From assembly GCA_035275065.1 (NCBI GenBank), contig DATENM010000158.1:1-64000 (forward strand): DNA of 64,000 bases, in the 5' to 3' direction. A program made the position numbers and the translations under genes. Positions 42,723 through 51,382 of the stretch are shown here, piece by piece. A model generated the notes under the pieces. That model saw nothing but the letters and a program-made list of their open reading frames with translations. It was not told the DNA's origin and did no database searches. Origin of the DNA: Blastocatellia bacterium. Lineage in GTDB: Bacteria; Acidobacteriota; Blastocatellia; UBA7656. Position 1 is the first letter of the stretch. Each line of letters begins with the position of its first letter.

Positions 42723-43239
42723 AGATGATTTCCTTAGCCGCTTCGGCCTGCTCGCCGCGCATGCGTGCCGCGGCCAGCTCGACCGCTTCATAAATCTTGA
42801 TATAGCCGGTGCAGCGGCAGAGATTGCCTGACAGCGCTTCCTGAATCTCGGCCCGCGTCGGGTTGGGATTCTTTTCGAGCAGTTCCTGAGCGGTCAACAG
42901 AAAGCCCGGCGTGCAATAGCCGCACTGCGCGGCGCCGAGATCGGCAAAGGTTTCCTGCAATGGATGTAGCTCGTTGCCTTCGGCCATGCCTTCGATGCTC
43001 GTAACCGAGCGGCCCTCGGCGTCCAACCCAAGCATCAAGCAAGAGAGCACAGGCTGACCGTCAACCAGTACCGTGCAGACGCCGCATTCGCCAAGCTCAC
43101 AGCCGTGCTTGGTGCCGGTCAACGCCAGGTCTTCGCGCAGCACTTCGAGCAAAGTCTTATGCGGCGCGAAGGCGACTTCGACTTCCTCATTGTTTAGGGT
43201 CAGGCGCACATGCGCCTTTTGTTTCTTCTTTGTCGGCAT
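42709..43239 (-). CDS. Molybdenum hydroxylase 2Fe-2S subunit
   Basis: The product has 176 residues with two 2Fe-2S clusters: a plant-type ferredoxin part with CELGECGVCTVLVDG and a following Cys, and an all-helical part with CGYC and CRC. It passes electrons between the Mo and FAD subunits. First gene of the operon 2Fe-2S, Mo, FAD; its stop overlaps the Mo-subunit start. Confidence 0.94.
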   Translation of the reverse strand: MPTKKKQKAHVRLTLNNEEVEVAFAPHKTLLEVLREDLALTGTKHGCELGECGVCTVLVDGQPVLSCLMLGLDAEGRSVTSIEGMAEGNELHPLQETFADLGAAQCGYCTPGFLLTAQELLEKNPNPTRAEIQEALSGNLCRCTGYIKIYEAVELAAARMRGEQAEAAKEIIYGYE

Positions 43240-43345
43240 AATCCAGTGACGTGTAAAAGATTGGCGGCCTGTTTTCGCGCTCCGTATGTCTCGGCTTCTG
43301 AAATAAAAGATTACCGCAAAAGCGGAAAAAATCCCAAACGAACAT

Positions 43346-43404
43346 TGTGGCGCAAGGCGGTTAGCTTGCGCGAGCCAGTGCGCAAGCTAACAGCTTGCTC
43401 CACA
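43346..43404. repeat. REP-like hairpin, copy 5
   Basis: Inverted repeat of about 26-bp arms around GAGCCAGT. The left half is identical to that of copy 4 over more than 20 bp, while the right outer arm carries a T for G change. It lies between the 2Fe-2S gene start and the superoxide dismutase terminator. Confidence 0.88.
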
Positions 43405-43406
43405 TC

Positions 43407-43450
43407 AAAAAACAAAACCGGATTGCTGCCGCGCGGCGAGCAATCCGGTT
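43407..43450 (-). terminator. Rho-independent terminator of the superoxide dismutase gene
   Basis: AACCGGATTGCT (43416-43427) pairs with AGCAATCCGGTT (43439-43450). On the minus strand the stem is followed by a T-rich stretch (complement of 43407-43417). It starts 45 bp after the superoxide dismutase stop. Confidence 0.8.
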
Positions 43451-43494
43451 CGATGAAAGGCAAAAAGCAATCGCGGTTGGCGATCAGCCGCCAA

Positions 43495-44118
43495 TCAGCG
43501 CGTTGCTTTGGCAGCGTTCAAGCGCGCTTCGACGGCGTCCCAATCGATGTTGGAGAAGAATGCTTCGATATACTTTGGCCGCTCGGCGGGCTTGTAATCG
43601 AGCAGGAAAGCATGCTCCCACACATCCATGACCAGGATGGGCGTAAAGCCGGCGATGTTGTTGATCTCGTGCAGCGTGATCCAATGGTTCGACAACTGGC
43701 CGGTGGTCGGGTCTTGATAACAGACGGCCCAGCCGATGCCGCGCATCTTGCCGACGCTCATGAAGTCGGCCTTCCATGTGTCATAGCCGCCGCAGCTGGT
43801 TTCCGCCGCCTGGAAAAACCCCGACCCTTTGTCGGGATCGCCCGCGCCGCCGCCGCGCTTCATGTTGCCGAAGTAGTATTCGTGCAGCACCATGCCGTTG
43901 TACTCGAAGCCGAGCCGGCGCGTCAGCTCTGAGTAGGCCGGAAAGTCAGCCGGCGTGCCTTGCCCGCTCTTGAACATCTCGGTGATCTTGTCGGTCAGCA
44001 GGTTGGTGTTGGTGACATAACCTTCATACAGCTTGAAATGCATCTCCAGCGTCTGGTCTGAGATGCCTGTGAGTCCGCTGAGATCGAACTGCTTGGGTTT
44101 GTACGACCCTGTTGCCAT
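43495..44118 (-). CDS. Superoxide dismutase, Fe/Mn type
   Basis: The product has 207 residues. Metal ligands His27, His79, Asp165 (DVWEHAF) and His169 are in place. No signal peptide, so cytoplasmic. The metal cannot be told from sequence alone. ATG at 44118 has AAGGAGG upstream at good spacing. A single-gene unit with its own terminator. Confidence 0.94.
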   Translation of the reverse strand: MATGSYKPKQFDLSGLTGISDQTLEMHFKLYEGYVTNTNLLTDKITEMFKSGQGTPADFPAYSELTRRLGFEYNGMVLHEYYFGNMKRGGGAGDPDKGSGFFQAAETSCGGYDTWKADFMSVGKMRGIGWAVCYQDPTTGQLSNHWITLHEINNIAGFTPILVMDVWEHAFLLDYKPAERPKYIEAFFSNIDWDAVEARLNAAKATR

Positions 44119-44304
44119 TGAATTCCTCCTTAGTTGATGCGTTGTTCGCGCCGTGCCATCCACGGGCACAGCCAACGCTCGCTGAATGTCATAGCGGAAG
44201 AGTAATCTGGTTTTGCGATGCTTCCACCAGCATCGCGCCGCATAGTTCTATTATAGCTGTCCGGCGGATTAATGCCCGTCGAAAGCGAACTTTTTCAGCC
44301 CCGC

Positions 44305-46776
44305 TCACTCGTCGCCGTCCAGCTTGCCGTCGCCGTTGTGATCGATGCCGAGGCGATGCCCGAAGCCAACCGGCACGCCCGTAAAGGTCAGCTCGGAACC
44401 GACCCGCGCGGCCTGCGCCAGCGCCTGCCAGCTGAGTGGCGATTCATTCTGGCGGTCAGGCTGAAACATCCCATTGCCGACGTAAACAAAGCCGCGGCGC
44501 TCGCCCTGATAGATGCCCTTGACGACGAGGTCGCAATTGCCAATGCCCGCTTGAGCAATTAGAAGCTGAATGCGCTCGGCGGCTGCTTGATCCTGCGGCG
44601 TGCCATTGACCGTGGTTTGCACGCCGACCGTGGGCGCGATGCCGCTATCAAACGCCATCACAAAGGCGGCGACGTCGCGGCGGTCATCGTCATTCCTGAA
44701 AGTGAAGACCGGCACCCGCAGGAAATCAAGCAGCGTGTCAACCGAGCCGTCATGGATAAAGCCGAAGCCGGAGATTTGCTTACCGGCGGCGTTGACCATG
44801 CCGACCTTCTGATAGACTCCGCGCAATTGCGGCACCTTGAAATCCTGCGACTCCTGCAAGAGCAGTCCGGGGATGATCAGGTTGTTAGTTCCTGATCGAA
44901 AGCCCGGATTGGCGTTGTGGCAAGCGTTGCATTGCAAAGCGGCGGCATCGAGCAGGTTGTTATTGAACATCTGCCGCCCGCGCTCGGCGCTCGGCCCCGA
45001 AGGCGGATTCGGGTAGCTGCGGTCGAGGTTCTGCAATGGATTGGGCGGATAGGTGAGCGTTTGTGCGAATGCCGCGAACGCCGCCATCTCGCTCGTCGTG
45101 AGCTGCCGCGGGCCGCCGAGCAGCGACATGAATGCCGGGTTGAAATCGTCGAGCTTGCCGCGGTCGCCGCGCCAGTGCAGCGGCTCGTTGCCGATGATGC
45201 CGCGCAGCGATTGGGTCGTCATCGGCCCCTTCATCGGGTGGAAGGTCGAAGGCAGCAACTGGCCGACCGTCTGAAGGCTGCCCTTCGGATCGCCCAGGTC
45301 CCAGGCCAGCCCATCACGATGGCCATTCCAGTGACAGGTAGCGCACGCCAAATCACCATGCGCTGAGAGGCCGGCATCGTAGAGGAATCGTCGCCCGTCG
45401 CGCACGCTTTGCGGTTCGGGATTGAAACCGACGGCGACGCGATTCAGCTCGGCCCGCGAGCGCAGATCGACGACGCTCAGCGATTCGTCGAAGCGGTTGA
45501 GGACATAAAGCCGCTGCCGGGCTTCGTCAATGGCAAGGCCGGTTGGCCCCTGCCCGACGGCGATGCGGCGCTGGATGACGCCGGCTGAGTTGAGCACTCC
45601 GACCCTGGCTGAACCGGTGGCGGCAATGAAAAGCGTGCCGTCAGCGGCGCGCGCGATGTCTGCCGGAAGCGCGAGACTGGCGGCGCGCTCGGCATCCGAC
45701 CCGTCCGGCAGATTCACATCGATGTGCGGGTTGAGATCAACGGTTTGCACACGCGGCGCGCTGCTGCTCAAGTCAACGACGCCCAGGCGCGTCGTAGCGA
45801 ATTGCCCTCGCAGGTTTGGCTCGAAGCGGACTTCGTTGTGAGCTTCGGTGTTGGCGACAAACAGGCGATTGCTTAGAGGATCAAATACGGCGTTGCCGAT
45901 GATGGTGCCGATCCCACTGACTTCAGTCTTGATCTGGGGCGCGGCGCTCGCGGCATCAATCACCACGAGATCAGTGTCCGCCAGCGTGTAAGGGACGAAG
46001 GGCGTCCAGTTCGTCTTGCCGCGCTCGTCGGCCCAACGCGTGCCGTTCCACTTAACAATCAATCCGACGCTCGGCGCATCCGGCAGCTTCTTGGCCATCT
46101 TTGGCTTAGCCTTTGGCGGCCCGCCGGCATCTTTGACATTATTAGCCGAAACCACGGTCGTCTGGTTGCCTGACTCGAAGACCGAAACGAACACGCGGCT
46201 GCCCGATGCATCGCGTGTCAAAGCGCGCGGTTGCTTGCCGGGGATGTCAATGACCTGCGCCGCGCTATCAGCCACATCGGGATCATAAACCTTGATCTGA
46301 TGAAGTCCCGAAACACAGACGAAAGCCATCTGCCGTTCGCCGCCCGCGAAGACCACATCGGTCGGCTCATCACCCACATCAATCGTGCGCACGACATTGC
46401 CGGTAGTCAGGTTGACGACGCTCACCGAATCCGAGAGCCAGTTCGTCACCCAGGCTTCATGGTCATTGCGCGCCACGACGCTGACCGGCTCAAGTCCGAC
46501 AGGAATCTCGGTGACGAGCTGTGGCAGTTCGCCGGTCAATTGAAAAACGGAGAGGCGGTGATCGGGTGTGTTGACCGCCAGCAGGCGCGTGCCGTCAGGG
46601 GTTAACGACAGTGGATGCACCTGCGGGCTCTCGAAGCTCTTGTAATCCGAGGGCCGCGTTTCGGCGGTGACGTGCTGGGGCGATGACCAGCCGCGCAGCA
46701 AGAGAATGAGTCCGATGGCCAGCAAAACGACCAGGCGTTTGCAGAGTCCGGGCGACAAGCGCAACAACGACAACAT
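44305..46776 (-). CDS. YVTN beta-propeller and di-haem cytochrome c protein
   Basis: The product has 823 residues. A signal/anchor helix at the N-terminus (about 12-27) is followed by a seven-bladed-type YVTN propeller (residues about 45-450) and a MauG/CcpA-like region with two haem sites CATCH and CNACH. The last residues DHNGDGKLDGDE look like a calcium-binding dockerin/EF-hand loop. Expected in the periplasm as an oxidoreductase or peroxidase with a binding propeller; the substrate is unknown. GGAGGAA precedes the ATG at 46776. Confidence 0.85.
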   Translation of the reverse strand: MLSLLRLSPGLCKRLVVLLAIGLILLLRGWSSPQHVTAETRPSDYKSFESPQVHPLSLTPDGTRLLAVNTPDHRLSVFQLTGELPQLVTEIPVGLEPVSVVARNDHEAWVTNWLSDSVSVVNLTTGNVVRTIDVGDEPTDVVFAGGERQMAFVCVSGLHQIKVYDPDVADSAAQVIDIPGKQPRALTRDASGSRVFVSVFESGNQTTVVSANNVKDAGGPPKAKPKMAKKLPDAPSVGLIVKWNGTRWADERGKTNWTPFVPYTLADTDLVVIDAASAAPQIKTEVSGIGTIIGNAVFDPLSNRLFVANTEAHNEVRFEPNLRGQFATTRLGVVDLSSSAPRVQTVDLNPHIDVNLPDGSDAERAASLALPADIARAADGTLFIAATGSARVGVLNSAGVIQRRIAVGQGPTGLAIDEARQRLYVLNRFDESLSVVDLRSRAELNRVAVGFNPEPQSVRDGRRFLYDAGLSAHGDLACATCHWNGHRDGLAWDLGDPKGSLQTVGQLLPSTFHPMKGPMTTQSLRGIIGNEPLHWRGDRGKLDDFNPAFMSLLGGPRQLTTSEMAAFAAFAQTLTYPPNPLQNLDRSYPNPPSGPSAERGRQMFNNNLLDAAALQCNACHNANPGFRSGTNNLIIPGLLLQESQDFKVPQLRGVYQKVGMVNAAGKQISGFGFIHDGSVDTLLDFLRVPVFTFRNDDDRRDVAAFVMAFDSGIAPTVGVQTTVNGTPQDQAAAERIQLLIAQAGIGNCDLVVKGIYQGERRGFVYVGNGMFQPDRQNESPLSWQALAQAARVGSELTFTGVPVGFGHRLGIDHNGDGKLDGDE

Positions 46777-46820
46777 AACTTCCTCCGGGCAACCTAAGAG
46801 AACGTCACGACTCGCGGGAT

Positions 46821-46843
46821 GCCCCGATAAATGACTATCGGGC
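46821..46843. promoter_or_regulatory. Small dyad upstream of divergent genes
   Basis: CCCGATA (46823-46829) and TATCGGG (46836-46842) form a perfect 7-bp dyad with a 6-nt spacer, 46 bp upstream of the cytochrome gene and about 200 bp before the next one. It could be an operator; no regulator is identified. Confidence 0.3.
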
Positions 46844-47040
46844 AGGGCCGAGGATCGAGGCGGTCCGACGCCCAAATATATGTGAAGCGGCGCGGAGCGT
46901 CAATCATAACTAAAGCCGGGCAACCCCGACGCTTGCCGCTCACATCCTCATTTTTACCGCCCGGTAAACAATCAGCCCGTCTTGTGCGCGATGACGCGAG
47001 ACCGTTACAATTGAATGAATGCTTGAGCAGGAGATATGCA

Positions 47041-47925
47041 ATGAGTAGAAGATTCATTACCTTTTTGATAGTGCTTGTGTCCGCGTGCCCGGCGCTTTTT
47101 GCGCAACAGCCGAAAGCGGGTTCAACCTCGAAGGCCGCTGTCCCGGCTGAGATCGCCGAAGTTATTCGCCGCTTCGCCGCAGCCGAGAGCGAGAACAAGA
47201 TCGCTCGCAATAACTATACTTTCACGCAGGATTTCGACCTGTTGACCATTGGCGAGGCCGGCTCGATCACGGGCCGCTTCAAGCGCGTTTCGGATATCGT
47301 TTACGACGACCGCGGCAACCGCATTGAGAAGATCACCTACTTCCCGTCGCCCACACTCGTCGAGCTGCAAATCACGGCTGAAGACATGCACGACCTTGCG
47401 GGCGTGCAGCCCTTCGCGCTGACCACAGAGGATTTGCCCAAGTATCAGATCGATTACGTCGGCAAGGAGAAGGTTGACGAGCTGAACACTTACGTCTTCA
47501 ACGTCAAACCGAAACAGTTTGTTAAAGGCGAGCGCTACTTTGAAGGGCGCATGTGGGTTGACGATCAAGACTTGCAGGTCGTCAAGGTGCAGGGCCAGGC
47601 GGTCCCCGAAGTCGGCAATCAGAAGTTCCCGCACTTCGAGAGCTACCGCGAGAATATTGATGGCAAGTACTGGTTTCCGACCTACATCTACGCCGACGAC
47701 GTTCTGGATTTTAAGAAGGGGCCGAGCGTTCACATGCGCATGACGGTGCGCTTTACCAACTATAAGAAGTTCGGCGGCAGGATTAAGGTTCTCGATGACG
47801 TTGATGTCAACGACGAAGAGAACAAACGGAACAACGACAAGAGCAAGACGCCGCCGCCAAATCCGAAAAAGCCGCCGGCCGCAAGCGAGGAGCCGAAGCT
47901 CAAGCGTCCCGGCGACCGGCCCTGA
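47041..47925 (+). CDS. Secreted protein of unknown function, LolA-like paralog 1
   Basis: The product has 294 residues. A signal peptide (FITFLIVLVSACPALFAQ) is followed by a mostly beta domain with YVGKEKVDELNTYVFNVKPK, GRMWVDDQDLQVVKVQGQAVP and YWFPTYIYADDVL, a pattern seen in outer-membrane lipoprotein-sorting-like proteins. The C-terminal 40 residues are Pro/Lys-rich. ATG at 47041 has AGGAGA upstream. The next gene encodes a clear paralog 35 bp away. Confidence 0.75.
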   Translation: MSRRFITFLIVLVSACPALFAQQPKAGSTSKAAVPAEIAEVIRRFAAAESENKIARNNYTFTQDFDLLTIGEAGSITGRFKRVSDIVYDDRGNRIEKITYFPSPTLVELQITAEDMHDLAGVQPFALTTEDLPKYQIDYVGKEKVDELNTYVFNVKPKQFVKGERYFEGRMWVDDQDLQVVKVQGQAVPEVGNQKFPHFESYRENIDGKYWFPTYIYADDVLDFKKGPSVHMRMTVRFTNYKKFGGRIKVLDDVDVNDEENKRNNDKSKTPPPNPKKPPAASEEPKLKRPGDRP

Positions 47926-47960
47926 TCGATCATCCGTAGATCAAGAGTAAGCATCCGGGG

Positions 47961-48719
47961 ATGAACGCCAATTTCTTATCTCCTCTGCGGCTCGCCGTCG
48001 GGCTACTGGCTGTCGCGATACTGGCGACGGTCGTGCCCGGCCGAATCCGCGCCCAGACAAGTTCAGCGCGGACGCCCGCTGAAATCCTTACCGCCAGCGC
48101 CGAGAAAGGCAACGCATTGCTGGCGGCGCTGCGTGACTATAGTTATTTGTCCGAGCTGACCATTCAAACCATCAGCCAGGCCGATACGATCACCGGCAAG
48201 TTTTACCGCCTCTCTGAGATGACCTTCGACAGAAACGGCAGGCGGCAGGAGCGCATCATTGAAAACACTTCGACGCTTGCCGAAGACGTCCATATCGGAA
48301 CAACTGCCGCCGACAATCTGATTCGGGTTTACCAATTCGTCATCACCCCCGACAGCTTGAGAGGTTACGAATTTAACTACGTCGGGCGCGAGCCGGTTGA
48401 CGAATTGAACACCTACGTCTTCGATGTCCAGCCGAAAGTGAAACTGCCCGACCCGGACAAGAGCGGCGAGCGTTACCTGCGGGGCCGTATCTGGATTGAC
48501 GAGCAAGACCTCTGCGTCGTCAAAGTGGTCGGCGAGGCGCTGCCTGAACAGATTCCGCATCGCCCATCGAAGTTCGAAACCTACTATCAGAATGTCGAAC
48601 GTTTCTGGTTTCCGGCCTTCTTGACCGCAGATGATCGCATCCGCGATGGGCGCTACTGGACTCGCGTAGCTGTCAAAGCGCGCTTTACCAATTACAAGAG
48701 AGCAGCGAAGAAAGAATGA
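47961..48719 (+). CDS. Secreted protein of unknown function, LolA-like paralog 2
   Basis: The product has 252 residues with a signal peptide, sharing YVGREPVDELNTYVFDVQPK, GRIWIDEQDLCVVKVVGEALP and FWFPAFLTADDRI with the preceding gene, so the two arose by tandem duplication. It lacks the Pro/Lys tail. Its last codon region overlaps the start of the DUF2723 gene as ATGA, which suggests coupled translation and a link to envelope glycan or lipid handling. Confidence 0.75.
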   Translation: MNANFLSPLRLAVGLLAVAILATVVPGRIRAQTSSARTPAEILTASAEKGNALLAALRDYSYLSELTIQTISQADTITGKFYRLSEMTFDRNGRRQERIIENTSTLAEDVHIGTTAADNLIRVYQFVITPDSLRGYEFNYVGREPVDELNTYVFDVQPKVKLPDPDKSGERYLRGRIWIDEQDLCVVKVVGEALPEQIPHRPSKFETYYQNVERFWFPAFLTADDRIRDGRYWTRVAVKARFTNYKRAAKKE

Positions 48720-50842
48720 CCGCTCCGACGCCAGCCGCGAACCCGCCCGCCTCGACGCGGGTTCGTCTGATCTGTGCCGCGCTCGTCTTTGTAGCGGCAA
48801 TCACGCTCTACGTTTCGACGCTCGCGCCGACTGTGACACTGGTCGATAGCGGCGAGTTGATCGTTGCGGCCAAATCGCTCGGGGTCGCGCACCCGCCTGG
48901 ATTTCCCCTCTACGTTTTGCTGGCTCATCTCTTCACGTGGCTCCCCTTCGGCTCGGTCGCGGCGCGTGTCAATTTCGCCTCGGCGCTTTTTGCGGCGCTT
49001 GCCGCCGCGATGCTCACACAGGTTGGCGCGGAAATGCTCTTGAGCTTGGCGGCGCGCCCCGCTACGGTCGAGAAACCGAAGAAGGGTAAAGGCAAAGCCA
49101 GGAAGCCAGCCGCAAAGCCTGAGCCCATCGCCGCCGCCGCTGACGGCCTGCCAAGTTGGATAGCCGTCGTGCCCTGCGTGATGGCTGGGCTACTGTTTGC
49201 GTTTTCGCGGACGCTCTGGGCTTACGCGACAATCACCGAAGTTTACACATTGAATGCGCTGCTCATCGCGACCATCTTCTTCCTGATGTTTAGCTGGAGG
49301 CGGCGGATACTCGAAGAGCGCGCCACAAGCGGCAAGGCGCTGCGTAGCGGTCAAGTCGCAAGCTCACACGACCGCTGGCTGAACGCGGCGGCGTTCGCCT
49401 TTGGCCTGGCCCTGGGCGTCCATCACGTCAGTGTCGCGGTGACCCTGCCGGCGTTCGCGCTCCTGGTGATGGCCACTGAAGGCTTCGGCTTCTTTACAAG
49501 CAAACGCCTCTTGAGAGCCGCGCTGTTCGCCTTTGCGGGGCTGGCAATTTACGTTTACCTGCCGCTCGCCGCTGGCGCGGGGCCGCTGCTCAACTGGGGC
49601 GATCCGCGGTCGCTGGAAAGAGTCTGGTGGCACATCACGGGCCGGCAGTACCAGACCTTCTTCGAGTTCTCGCCGGCGATCATCGGCAAACAGTTCAAAG
49701 AATTCCTTACGCTTGTCGGGCGCGAGTTCAACCCGGCATGGATGCCGCTCGCGTTGCTGCTGGCATTGACCGGCGCGGTTGCCCTCTTCAAGCGCGACCG
49801 CGTGCTGTTCTGGTGCTTTGTGCTGGTCATCCTATTCGACATGGCCTGGGCGCTGAATTATGAGATTGCCGAAGACAAAGACGCCTATTACCTCCCGACA
49901 TTCTTGACCCTGAGCCTCTTCGCAGCCAGTGGCCTGGTCTGGCTGGTCAATCGGCTGCGGCAATCGCCGCTTTCGGCGAAACTGGCGACAACCATCACAC
50001 TGATTCTGGCGCTACTGATTCCGGCGATTTCGCTGGCCGGCAACTACGCATTTGATAATCGCCATCAGTACTTCATTGGGCGCGATTATGTCGAGAACAT
50101 CCTGAAGACGGCAGGGCCGAACGGCATGCTGTTGACCGACGATTGGCAGGTCTATTCGCCGCTGCTTTACCTGCGCGAAGTCGAAGGAGAACGCAAGGAC
50201 GTCGTCGCCATTGATATCCTGCAACTGCGCCGCTCGTGGTATTACGATTACCTTGACCGGGCTTATCCGGAAATGATGGCGGCAGCGCGTGACAAGGTGG
50301 CTGCATTTCTAGAAGACCTGCGCCACTGGGAGCAAGACCCGGAGCTTTATAATCGCGATGTGACGCTGAACCAGCGCATCAACACGCGCTTCTATGACAT
50401 GCTTGAGGCGTTCGTCACCAATCACATCCAGAGCGCGCCGGTCTATGTCACGTCGAACGTTGCCGTAAGCACACAGGGCCAGGATCATGAATTTAGTGAA
50501 TGGCTCCGAAAAACCTATGACTTCGTGCCCAGCGGTCTGGTCTTTCAGGTCAGCAATAAAGGCGGCGGCTTCGTCGCCCCGCCTGAGGTTGCGCTCGAAA
50601 CCCGCGGCTTGAATGATGGCTCGCTCAAGTTCGCCGACGACGACGTGGTAAGAATCAAAGTGCTGCCGATTTACAAAGTGATGTTGACGAACCGTGGTCG
50701 CTATCTCGCCGCCTATGGCCGGCACGATCTCGCGGTTGCGGCTTTCAGAGAGGCGCTGGCGCTCGATCCCGGTTATCAGGCCGCCGAGCAAGGCTTGAAC
50801 GAGAGCCAGCGCGCGCTGCGCAAGAACGAGCCCGCGCGCTGA
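48716..50842 (+). CDS. DUF2723 membrane glycosyltransferase-like protein with TPR tail
   Basis: The product has 708 residues. About ten to twelve membrane helices (residues 15-450) carry the DUF2723 signature TVTLVDSGELIVAAKSLGVAHPPGFPLY. An Asp-Ser-Gly-Glu site near the first loop is conserved in this family, which resembles protein O-mannosyltransferases (GT-C). Between helices lies a Lys-rich cytoplasmic insert (KKGKGKARKPAAK). The C-terminal region has a single TPR-like unit. Expected to transfer sugars from a lipid carrier on the periplasmic side. Confidence 0.85.
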   Translation: MTAPTPAANPPASTRVRLICAALVFVAAITLYVSTLAPTVTLVDSGELIVAAKSLGVAHPPGFPLYVLLAHLFTWLPFGSVAARVNFASALFAALAAAMLTQVGAEMLLSLAARPATVEKPKKGKGKARKPAAKPEPIAAAADGLPSWIAVVPCVMAGLLFAFSRTLWAYATITEVYTLNALLIATIFFLMFSWRRRILEERATSGKALRSGQVASSHDRWLNAAAFAFGLALGVHHVSVAVTLPAFALLVMATEGFGFFTSKRLLRAALFAFAGLAIYVYLPLAAGAGPLLNWGDPRSLERVWWHITGRQYQTFFEFSPAIIGKQFKEFLTLVGREFNPAWMPLALLLALTGAVALFKRDRVLFWCFVLVILFDMAWALNYEIAEDKDAYYLPTFLTLSLFAASGLVWLVNRLRQSPLSAKLATTITLILALLIPAISLAGNYAFDNRHQYFIGRDYVENILKTAGPNGMLLTDDWQVYSPLLYLREVEGERKDVVAIDILQLRRSWYYDYLDRAYPEMMAAARDKVAAFLEDLRHWEQDPELYNRDVTLNQRINTRFYDMLEAFVTNHIQSAPVYVTSNVAVSTQGQDHEFSEWLRKTYDFVPSGLVFQVSNKGGGFVAPPEVALETRGLNDGSLKFADDDVVRIKVLPIYKVMLTNRGRYLAAYGRHDLAVAAFREALALDPGYQAAEQGLNESQRALRKNEPAR

Positions 50843-50940
50843 TGCACCTGGCCATTTCCTGGCCCCGGGTTGATCGCCATCTTGCCCACGACTTTCAGCC
50901 CTGTGTAAGATGAAGGCACGCAATCGCAGGCAGCAAAGTT

Positions 50941-51321
50941 ATGGCCGAACCATTCGACTTCCGAAAACTCTTTGGCGCCGCCTTGTCGCCCGCGGAAATC
51001 TTTCGCGAGATGTACAAACGCTTCGACGATGGCGCCCGCGCCGCGGCAATGGCGACCGTGGTCAAAACCAAGGGCTCGACGCCACAACAGGTCGGCGCCA
51101 AGATGGTCGTCTTTGAAGACGGCTCGTTTATCGGCACCGTCGGCGGCGGCTGCGTCGAGGCAGACATCTATGCCATTTGCCGCGAGACTCTGGAAACCGG
51201 CGAGATGGACGTTCACGAATTCAACCTGAACGACGATTATGCGCAAGCCGACGGCATGGTCTGCGGCGGCACGATGTTCGTTCTGATTGAGCGCTGGACG
51301 CCTGAAGATAAGCGAATTTAG
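50941..51321 (+). CDS. XdhC/CoxI N-terminal-domain protein (single domain)
   Basis: The product has 126 residues covering only the XdhC/CoxI domain: ATVVKTKGSTPQQVGAKMVV, GTVGGGCVEADI and GMVCGGTMFVLIE. The usual C-terminal Rossmann domain is missing. XdhC-type proteins bind molybdenum cofactor and assist its sulfuration and insertion into xanthine-dehydrogenase-like enzymes, for which the hydroxylase at 39183-43239 is a candidate client. There are related stand-alone forms, so this may be complete. Confidence 0.85.
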   Translation: MAEPFDFRKLFGAALSPAEIFREMYKRFDDGARAAAMATVVKTKGSTPQQVGAKMVVFEDGSFIGTVGGGCVEADIYAICRETLETGEMDVHEFNLNDDYAQADGMVCGGTMFVLIERWTPEDKRI

Positions 51322-51382
51322 CTGCCCGCGACCTCGGAAAATCTCATCAGTGACACGGGTGGATGTGCTAAACTCTCTTTCT

